From NCBI GenBank assembly GCA_021234155.1, contig JAJEKV010000408.1, positions 102,732 to 166,731 on the forward strand: a DNA stretch of 64,000 bases. The letters are read 5' to 3'. Of the stretch, positions 55,642 through 64,000 are shown in pieces. How positions within the stretch are numbered: position 1 is the first letter of the stretch; every line of letters begins with the position of its first letter. The position numbers were made by a program, and so were the translations under genes. The DNA is from Isoetes taiwanensis. Lineage: Eukaryota > Streptophyta > Lycopodiopsida > Isoetales > Isoetaceae. The notes beneath the pieces are model-generated. The model was given only the letters and a program-made list of their open reading frames with translations. It ran no database searches and was not told the DNA's origin.

Positions 55642-58600
55642 TTAACGTTTTTCATTCAATACATCACTTTTTACCTTCATAAGAGTTGATATTTGACATT
55701 AGAATAGCATAACATAAAGTTTAAAATTTCCCTTTCTTTCGAATCAACACTATAGAGTTCAATAGACTTCTCAGAGAATTGTATCTTCAACGTCACGACG
55801 TCTTGTAGCTTTTCCAACGTGAATAAATGGGAAAACACACGTAGGAGCAAGAAATCCCGTTACCTGCAGTGAAACCAGAGGACAGTTAGCCTAAGAAGGG
55901 TAAGAGCCTAAGTCACTAGCAGGTAAGCTACGGATTCCTTGGGCTTATCACCCTTCACCTTGCATGTTAACACCAGCACAATAGACATGTATATTTATCA
56001 AGCATAGACTATATAAGTAATTCTGCCGTAAATGATGAACCTGCATGCCCTTCATCTTGCATTAAGATAATTAAGATAAACATAATAGACGTGCTTCATC
56101 TTGCATGTTAAGATAAACACAACCCTGCCCTAAATAATGAACCTGCATGCCCTTCATCTTGCATTAAGATAAACATAATAGACATGCCTAAGTCGTTACA
56201 TGTTAACAAGTCGTTTTATACTCTATCCCTAAGGCCAACCATGTTTTTTCATGATCTGTAGACTATTAAAACATTATGTAGTGGAGCAAGTTTCCCATTT
56301 ATGTAAGACTGTATAGCCAGGGATCATAAGCCTTTATTTGTCATGGCATATTCTCCGTATCCTCCATCACGGTCTTGCAGATGCCGGTTCCTTATCTTGC
56401 TGATGCAGGTTCCTTATCGGCATTCTAAAGGCCAACATTATCTGGCAGATGCATGAATTAAAACAGAATTGCCATTTCCACTACCTAATACCCAGCAAAT
56501 GCATGGTCTTCTATAATTTGGTGCTTTCAAGTTCTGCAAGTGAGTATATATACTAGGGGGATAAACCATACTTAGAATGTAGAGCAATAATATAACCTGT
56601 TGCAACAAGAAGATTCAATAATTTTATTATAGTCTAAGATATGTGGACAAAGCTCTATACAACAGCATATACTTAGTAGAAAAGCATTATTCAAAGGACC
56701 TTTGTACCTCTATGCTTTGAGAATTCAATGCTACAACTTAAAATTAGCGATAATGCCATCAAAGGATCTTATGTTGGTACATTCTTTATGATCAGAAATG
56801 TTATTAGTTAGGCTACATGTATTAACCTTCCTGATAAAGTTATATGAAGTGGACAATCTTTGGCTGCATGGATTCATCCACACCCGATAAACTACCCGGA
56901 TTTAATAATTGGGCACCTTGGTCTTAACAATCTCTCTTAGTATTGGTTTGCCCGGCATTTATATGGTCAGAGCAAGCATGGATATACCGTTCCTTTTTTG
57001 CTTAAGGCAAGATGTGCAAAGCCCATGATCATACATAACGTGAACTGCAGGATAATGCATTATAGCAACAAGCTAGAGATTTAATAAAAAATACATCAAG
57101 CATTTTACATGAAATAGACAAGGATTTAAATTGATTTAATCAGACCTGAGAGGAGCCGTTTGTCTCAGCTTTAATTCCATCGGCTTGAGGAAATCCTTGT
57201 TGCCATACTCATCCAGCTTAGTCAGAGAAATCTCAGTTGAATGCTCACCATTATTGCTCTTCTTTTTGCCGCTATTTCTACTTGCACTCGGATCATCTGA
57301 AGCTACAATATATTAGGATGTTATCTGCACCATTTCCTTTGTCTTTTTTTATTTGATTCTCATCACAAATCATGTGCCAAGATGCCTCAAGCATCTATAT
57401 GTAAAATTTGATCATATTAAAATGATGAATATCGGATGCGTGGTTATGCATGCTAGAATTAATTATCATAAAGATCAACTTAGAAAAATGCTTATTCATT
57501 ATTATATGCTTGCCTGGTAAACCAGATCTTAAAGCTTTGCCATGATCTAGATCACAAGAAAAGTTAAGGTTTTTGACAAAATTGCAAATCATCGAACGAT
57601 TAGGGACGAATCATGAACATGGAACATCACTAGTCTTTTATGTGGAATAAACCCTCCTTAAATTCCAACTTCGATGGGTTGAATTTGAGTGCTAATGCCA
57701 TTATACAGATGCCATTGTAGTAATGATAGAGGGTGCATCCACAAGCTTAAGATTTTTCCTTCTTCGTCATTTTCAATATGAATGCCACTTTTAAAAGATG
57801 GGGGCTGTTTCTTCTTCAATCCTTGTAGCTAAGTTTAGATCTCTCCATTCTTACATTCTTTAATGGCGAAGCCCCAAATTCTTGGATCCTTGTCTTTACA
57901 TCGGTCCCTACGTTGTTGGGGAGGCCATCGTGAGACCCTAATTAGGGTCGTTTATAGGAAAGGAGATTCGTTCTCTAAGTTTTGCCTTAAAAAACTTTCA
58001 TCTGCCATGTCATATTTATCACATTGGCTCCAAATTTTGCCATCACACTGATAAATTTATTCCAATCCTTCAGCCTTTTTTTTCCTTTTTACACATGTTT
58101 GTGGTCTCCCATGAATTTTTTGGAGAGTTCCCCATGCATTATTATGCACACATTGACAGTATTTTGTCATCTATAATGTACATGCATTTGCAATGGTTAG
58201 AATTTCGACCAAGGTCTTATACCGCTAATTAAAAACCAAAAATGCCAAGTGGCCATAATGCCATTACAACTTCCCTGTATTAATTTTCATCATAAATCGA
58301 CCTAGCTTCCAAGTCTTGTGTCTTTTAAGTCTTTTCCACTTTGGAATCCACCATCAACCATGGAATTTCAACCTTGGAAGTTAACCATGGAATTTCAACC
58401 TTGGAGTTCACCATGGAGCTCAACCTCCTTCCTGTTACAATCCAGACCTTTGTAATTTCTCACATAAAAAATCAACTATTAGAGCATGTTCCAATGCATC
58501 ACCCATATCGTATCATGTCATCATCTATTTTGTTTCCATTTTCCCTATTAAGACTATCCACTACCTGGCACAATTATAACCTTATAATCATGAAGCAATA

Positions 58601-58735
58601 ATGCCATAGACCCATTGGTCTTTACCTTTGTTCGAACAACCTGCAGTAAATAACTACACATAGAGCAATAATACCTTAGAGTCCTGATGCATTAGAGCGC
58701 TAAGGATTCCTTCATTACTTATAATAAAAAAAAAA
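55642..58735. repeat. 3.1-kb duplication, copy B
   Basis: Collinear with copy A. It differs where CAG/CTG becomes CG/CCG/CGA (for example CCCAGCAT to CCCGGCAT, CCCCTGGA to CCCGGA, TAGCAGTAA to TAGCGATAA) and is more scrambled at 57385-57830. Near its right end the ACCATGGAATTTCAACCTTGG phrase is tandemly doubled (58358-58405). Confidence 0.88.
57136..57302 (-). CDS. Last exon of an unrecognised gene (copy B)
   Basis: Reads ASDDPSASRNSGKKKSNNGE, HSTEISLTKLDEYGNKDFLK, PMELKLRQTAPLRSD, stop, with the same acceptor as copy A. The frame is preserved, although flanking non-coding DNA in this copy is badly altered. No function can be assigned. Confidence 0.5.
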
Positions 58736-58820
58736 AAGAGAAAAAACCCACAGGCCACCTGCATTTCTTTAGGTATAGCTTCCCACCCCACAAGCCTAAA
58801 CCTGTGAGACCATCTTCCCT

Positions 58821-59062
58821 GTCTAGATTTAAGTCACCCCTTGCACCTAGGCAGCAGGATAAGCTCCACAATAATTGTGTGAGTATGCACCAGTAAAAAT
58901 TGGCTTCCATGTACACTGGGGCTGGTATACTGGTTGTTGCCTTGATAGATTCTTCCATGTCTAGACTTAAGTCACCCCTCAAACCTACATGACTTAGGCA
59001 AGTTTTCCACCATGTCTAGACTTAAGTGACCCCTCGAACCTACATGACTTAGGCAGGTTTTC
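58821..59062 (+). repeat. 55-bp tandem repeat with a third diverged unit
   Basis: GTCTAGACTTAAGTCACCCC begins units at 58959 and 59014 (period 55, each containing CCTACATGACTTAGGCA). An older partial unit (GTCTAGATTTAAGTCACCCC) lies near 58821. Confidence 0.85.
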
Positions 59063-59744
59063 ACGCCTCAACTATCCATTGATTTTCAAGCTACACCTGC
59101 TGACAGGTGCCCAATGGAGCTTTATCACTAGTAAAGCAGCATCAACTTGGGCAAGATTATTTGTAATGGCCAGTTGAACTAATGTTTGACAACTTTGGAA
59201 CTTTGTCAAATTTGTACATATTGATAGTAGGAATATTTTGAGAATTCTCTTATACTTAAAGGATAGATGTACTCAGTAGATTCATTCTAAAGCTTGTAAG
59301 CAAGCGTGAGAAGAAGGATGGTTATCATCCCAAACATGTACGGACTTGCATGTTATAGCTCCTGCCTTGCAAGTTAAGTTTACAATATTCAACAATGTCC
59401 AAATAACCTTGCAAAACATTAAACATTTGCAACTTTGATCCTGCAAAAAGCATAAAAAGTTATTAAATCAGCAACCTCATAAATTAGGCTAATTAGCAAG
59501 TCTGTGAACTCCGATAATGCATAGTTCTCTTACAGTTAATGCCCAGTGTAAGTAAAGGCAATATCATTGTCTCCTATTGCCATGAAAAATATAGAGTTGG
59601 ATATGATCCTTAAGTAGAATTAGGGCTTTGCTGAGCGAGAAGCTTCTTTACCCTCTAAAAATTATTGACTTGTGATGACAAAGGAGTAGAATATTCCAGA
59701 TTATCATGAAGCACCTTCGCATCCAAAAAAGTAAAACATACTGA

Positions 59745-59775
59745 AAAATAGATAGATATAGATAGATAGATAGAC
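59745..59775. repeat. GATA microsatellite
   Basis: GATAGATATAGATAGATAGATAGA, about seven tetranucleotide units with one interruption. Confidence 0.85.
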
Positions 59776-59819
59776 TTTTTATGTCATGCCACGGTGGCAA
59801 ATCAAATACCTTACATTGT

Positions 59820-59935
59820 ATTCCCTGTAGTATTATACAAGCCACAACAGCCTGAGCAAAATTTGTCCCATATTCAAAGCTTCTAGGTTTTGATCTGAAG
59901 GGTGGGATTAGGGGAAGCCCTAAATACTGTGCCAA
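59820..59935 (-). pseudogene. GDSL esterase/lipase-like exon
   Basis: AQYLGLPLIPPFRSKPRSFE, then YGTNFAQAVVACIILQ, ends at AAG/GTATTT. This resembles the block after the first GDSL motif (.YLGLP..PP...... F..GVNFASAGAG). The usual GVNFASAGA reads GTNFAQAVV, so the oxyanion-loop region is altered. No neighbouring GDSL exons found; probably a gene fragment. Confidence 0.55.
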
Positions 59936-60933
59936 TTAACCATTTATAACAGTTATCTGGATTTCTCAAGCATGTCCTCACCAGCAGAAGCATTATTTTT
60001 TATTGCCATAGTCCATAATTGGACATATATCTAACGGCTGATGCATGCAGACTATTAAGCAACCTTAGCATCAAACAAAACTGTATGCAGTTACAAGAGC
60101 AGAACACATGCACAAAAAAACGAACAAGGGCAACCATAAAACTAATCTACTTTTAAGGGCTCTCTATCCTCTAGCCTGCAGCCACAATAGACAACAACTA
60201 GCAACAAGAAAAGCACTGCAACAAAACAGCAGCAGGTAAACTATTGGAGCACTTACATGCAATCACTTAAACCCAAACCAGTTAGCAAAAAAATCTCAAA
60301 AGCAACATCTAAGTCTAGCAGAGCTACAACTGTCCTACTCTACTTCTAGAAAATATAGCAAATCAAAGCATCTATCTAGCTGCAAGGTGGACGGAGAGAG
60401 CACATGCAGGTGACCGTATGTACATCTATAAGCTACCCTAGAAGAAAACCCAGCGTATTTCACTGAAACAGAGCATTTGCTAAGCAGAGCCCTATATAAA
60501 GAGTAAGCTAGCAAGTAAACCTCTACTGCCTTATATCTGCAGACCTGCAAGTACACAGCAAAACCTAGCATGTCTAAAGCAATTAAAAGCCTTAAGTACG
60601 TCCTTGCTGTCTGCAAGCTGTTTGTTTTACTGTTCAGAACATATGCATGTGACCACTTACGGGTGAAAGCATGTTGTAGTGGAACACCCTGGGTGTCCCC
60701 CCTGTCCTCCTAAAAATGTGGTGGGAGATATCAAATTTGTGGTGCGATTTTAAATGTTTGTTTGGCCTAGTGATGTCTTGCCCGGATTCAATCATTTTTT
60801 CGGCTGCAACAACCCGATTCCTCATGCCACCCGTCCCATTCCAATTTCCCTCGCCACCCGTCCCATTCCAATCTCCACCGAACCGATTTCTAAACCCCGA
60901 CCCACCGGCGCCTTTCACGGAAGCACTACGGCT
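59936..60933. other. Non-coding stretch with a 20-bp repeat
   Basis: GCCACCCGTCCCATTCCAAT occurs at 60826-60845 and 60853-60872. From 60790 the sequence becomes CCG/CGG-rich, possibly the upstream region of the gene at 60934. No TATA box assigned. Confidence 0.45.
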
Positions 60934-61700
60934 ATGGCGCTTAATCCGGTTGTGGATCAATCCGGTTCATACCTTCAATCATTTAATTTGGAAGCAAATC
61001 TGCCACAGGTAAGAGAAAGAGAACTCCAGAACAAGAACGGGATCATAAAAGACGCCAAAGGAAAAGACAAAGGGAAGCTAAAGAAGAATTAGCAAAAATT
61101 GCACCAGCCGAGAGGGAGGATCCACGAGCGGCCTCTACCAGGCGTCGGATGGTATTAAAATTGTTATCTTCATTTCATAGCACCACTAAAGGCTTGTCTA
61201 ACAGCGATAAGAAAGAGGTTTTACTAGATTATCTGCAGGATGACACAATGGACAGCGTACTTGGCGAAGAGCTGAAAGATTTGCAAGCCAAGAGCATTGT
61301 GGTCAGCAACCTCAGGGCTTCCATTCAACTTGTGAAGAAGTCTAACAACAATGCGGTTTAGCAGCCAAGAGTAGTTGCCTTGCTATGGCCGTAAGAGGAA
61401 GCATTAATACCGAAAGTGCTAATCCTGTCAGTGCTCGGGGTTTTGGTAAACTGCTGGGTGTTCATCCTAGGAATCTTACCAAAGCAAAATTGAAGAGGGA
61501 AGAGATAGATTGCAAAGGGGGAAATGGGTTTTGTACAAAAGAGTTAGAAGAAGCGCAGGTCATAGAACTTGTGCAGCAATTTTGGACCGAAAATAGTAGG
61601 GTCTCTCAAATGCAAAGGATGTTAAGTTGAGGAAGATTGGAGCGAAATGTAAGAGAGGATCATGCCACTCACTATCTGGAAGAATCCACGGGTTATTTCA
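60934..61700 (+). pseudogene. N-terminal half of transposase-like protein (same family as 49 kb)
   Basis: MALNPVVDQSGSYLQSF begins at ATG 60934. After a 1-base frame change at CCACAGGTAAG a strongly basic stretch follows (KRKRTPEQERDHKRRQRKRQ), then STRRRMVLKLLSSFHSTTKG and VSNLRASIQLVKKSNNNA. A second frame change sits at AATGCGGTTTAG (61353). Then MAVRGSINTESANPVSARGF, GKLLGVHPRNLTKAKLKREE and ELVQQFWTENSRVS, and a third frame change at about 61603. Each break is one base. The FWTENSRVS block recalls the helical N-terminal region of the SHGKG-type mobile proteins; that link is from memory. The CAGGTAAGA could alternatively be a true splice donor. Confidence 0.5.
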
Positions 61701-61734
61701 TTTCTTCATCTTCACCACATTTTTATTGTTAATG

Positions 61735-62262
61735 TGGTATGTGGTTAGTGATTGCTTGTGATATGTGGTTCTTTGTGGTTAGTGATTGCTTGTGGTGTGT
61801 GGTGCCTATTAATCTTTGTGATATATGATATGTCTTTGCCTAGTGTGGTGAGGCCACGTGGTGTGAAATAAATCTTTGTCAATATATGCTTTGTGGTGCC
61901 TAGTGTGGTGAATAACATGGTGTAAAATACATCTTTGTAATATATGCTATGTGGTGCCTAGTGTGGTGAAAAATATGGTGTAAAATAAATGCTCTAAATA
62001 TACGCTTTGTGGTGCCTAGTGTGGTGAATAACATGGTGTAAAATAAATCTTTGTAATATATGCTATGTGGTCCCTAGTGTGGTGAATAACATGGTGTGGT
62101 GTCTAGTGTGGTGCCTAGTGTGGTGCGGTGTGGTGCCAGTGTGTGTGTGGTGCCTAGTGTGGTTAAAAATATGGTGTAAAATAAATCTTTGTAATATATT
62201 CTATGTGGTGCCTAGTGTGGTGAATAACGAGGTGTAAGATGAAATGCATGTAATATATGCTA
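61735..62262 (+). repeat. Minisatellite, about 60-bp unit
   Basis: About eight imperfect units containing TGTGGTGCCTAGTGTGGTGA, then ATAACATGGTGTAAAATAA and ATCTTTGTAATATATGCTA. In the middle (62090-62155) the unit collapses into short GTGTGGTGCCTA repeats. It lies directly after the transposase-like N-terminal half. Confidence 0.9.
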
Positions 62263-63620
62263 TGTTTAATAGAAATCTCCTTTGTTTAATTGGTGGGTGA
62301 AAGTGACACCTGAGAAAAATTACATTAAGGATGGATGAGAATGGGAGAGAGAATCATTGGAAATCTGTCACACATCAAATGCAAGGTCAATCATTCAAAA
62401 AGCTGGGTGTCTGTGGAGGAAGCATTGGGGGAAAACCATAAATCTAGTTTTGCATGCGGACATTGGCTTATCACAATCCGGCTATGGCGGAAGAAAGCGA
62501 GAAGGAGAAAACACGAGCACAAACAATTTCACCGGTTCAAATGCGATTGCATCACGGTAGGACCTATCTTTGGAGCAAATAAACCAGGAGCAGGCGGATA
62601 TTAGAGGGCGGAGGACCCATGAATTCGAGGTATTCTAGGCTTAAAACATAGGTTAATTCACGATGGGCTTAAAAATTAGAAGCCAAAGGCGTTGATAGGC
62701 GGTTGCCTTTCTTTGTAGTAGATGTTGTTTTACGAGATGATGTTGTTTACAGATGCGGTCGGGGAGACTTAACGAGCTGGTGCGGTAAGCGGGGGGGGGG
62801 GGTGGTGTATGATTCGAGGATGAGTTCTCGGCTCTCCCGGCTTGAGGAAGCGGATATGTTCATCCAACTAAAGCGAGGAAATGATCCATGCTTCAGCCAT
62901 TAAAAAGTGCTCGGCGGGCCGGATGCATGGAGACACAACAACTGAGACAATACTTTATGAATCGTATCATAAGTGGGGGCGAAGCGAGAAGCTCATGTTT
63001 TAGTGTTCTTTGGATTACACCAACTATTCAGCGAGAAACACTTGATGAAGTCTTGAGCGTACTTGGAAGAAGAAGAGTTCTGAGATCTCACAATCACGAG
63101 GATCGATTGAGGCCCGATAGCGTATGTCATCTCTAATGCATTTTGATAATACTAGAAGCTCGGGGTTATAGTTTTCCACGATTTTTCTGCATACTTCATT
63201 TCATAAGAAGTATGAACTATTCTCTAGGGTATGGTAGATTTCCATATATATTTTTCTCCCTTTGAAATATAAAAACAACGTTTGCATCACCCGCGGCTTC
63301 ACCACCCGGTTTTCACCACGGCTTTCACCACAGATTTCACCATAATCGGCCCGGGGGCATTGACCATTTTTGACCCGGTCGAGGAAAATGGAATGGCTCT
63401 CAATTCGATAGTATCTTGGTGATTTTGGTGGTGACAATATATGGATCCCAAATTAGGTCCACTGAATTGATATGAAAGTATTAGGAAAATCCACTTCTTG
63501 TGGCAATTGTGTAAAAAGTGCTTGTATAGAAACTTTTATGAATATAAAGAAGTTTACGTTTTGCATTCTCATTTTTTATGCTTGATTCTGAGAAATTTGT
63601 ACTTGAATGTTGAATGAATT
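62263..63620. other. Unassigned stretch, possible coding scraps
   Basis: ORFs at 62335-62604, 62703-62903 and 62888-63136 (+) have coding-like composition but no recognisable motif or splice structure; they may be further exons of the preceding gene. A 12-base G run lies at 62791-62802. At 63290-63345 TTTCACCAC occurs four times (CCACGGCTTTCACCACAGAT). Confidence 0.35.
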
Positions 63621-64000
63621 CAAAGGTATAAACTGGATTAAACTGAATTAAACTGAATTAAACTTGCACAAGGCACATTAGACATATGGGTGAGATCAAA
63701 GAAAGGCACTAAGGCACTGTGGTATATTTTTTAGAAGCAGGGCTGTGGTAAAAGCAATTAGAAATTTACACAAGGCACAAATTTACACAAGACACAAAGC
63801 CATTATAAACTATTTTCTCGATTAAACAAAAGGCACAAGGCACGGATTACGGTCGACACAAGGCCATCATATGTTAAAGCAGAAGATACGAGAATACTTG
63901 AATTAGAAATTTACACAAAGGTTCAAAAAGGCACAAGGCCATCATATATTCAAAAAGGCACTAAGGCCATCATATATTACAAAGAGGCACTAAGGCACGT
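63621..64000. repeat. Degenerate short-repeat tract at window end
   Basis: TTAAACTGAA is repeated at 63638-63663. From 63665 AAGGCAC, CACAAGGC, AAGGCCATCATAT and AGGCACTAAGGC recur irregularly to the last base. The tract probably continues beyond the window. Confidence 0.7.

Noticed and set aside
63621-64000. CRISPR-like array from recurring AAGGCAC / CCATCATAT phrases
   Set aside because: Repeats are short, irregular and without uniform spacers; the window is eukaryotic.

Overview
This is a nuclear plant window, most likely from a homosporous fern. That is inferred from one intact intronless PLS-class PPR gene whose repeats read like the fern style (DMYAKCGSLEDA, LPNRNVVTWGAMI), from intron-bearing plant gene fragments (TOPLESS, LHT permease, lipid phosphate phosphatase, LysM, GDSL, FCP1-like), and from the mass of old Ty3-type LTR and LINE DNA. 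No bacterial, plastid or phage gene organisation is seen. The only long intact host ORF is the PPR gene at 32864-34657 (-).

1-20862: a 12.18-kb unit is present twice, head to tail. Positions 1-8681 match 12175-20862 almost base for base, and the copies part at 8682/20863. Each unit carries, in order, a minus-strand multi-exon gene remnant with a ParB-like GNH motif, a LINE fragment (RT tail joined to an endonuclease start), and a Ty3-type LTR retrotransposon (LTR, tRNA-Gln-like primer site, gag, protease, an extra RNase H, RT, RNase H, integrase). Copy differences cluster strikingly at CAG/CTG trinucleotides.

14416-30025: copy 2 opens a complete 15.6-kb LTR element. Its 5' LTR (14416-16570) and 3' LTR (27460-30025) interrupt one LINE reading frame that resumes in frame at 30026. 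Between integrase and the 3' LTR lie about 5.5 kb holding broken, intron-containing host genes in antisense: a PAP2/lipid phosphate phosphatase (22.7-23.8 kb) and an LHT-type amino acid permease (25.3-25.8 kb).

30026-38306: the LINE array continues (RT, then a second endonuclease and RT start), runs into a scrap of PPR sequence, then the PPR gene, a LysM exon, an antisense TOPLESS pseudogene and a LINE 3' end with a poly(A) tail.

38307-50300: mostly non-coding, with a decayed inverted copy of the LysM region, a PPR relic, a broken FCP1-domain gene (43.9-46.6 kb), a CATGCA-type microsatellite, the C-terminal half of an uncharacterised transposase-like gene (49.0-49.8 kb, -), and a possible first exon at 50247.

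51750-58735: a second large duplication (about 3.1 kb, offset about 3.88 kb) carrying a conserved final coding exon in both copies. 58736-64000 holds small tandem repeats, a GDSL-like exon, the N-terminal part of the same transposase-like family (60.9-61.7 kb, +), a 60-bp minisatellite and degenerate short repeats. No tRNA, rRNA or CRISPR was recognised.
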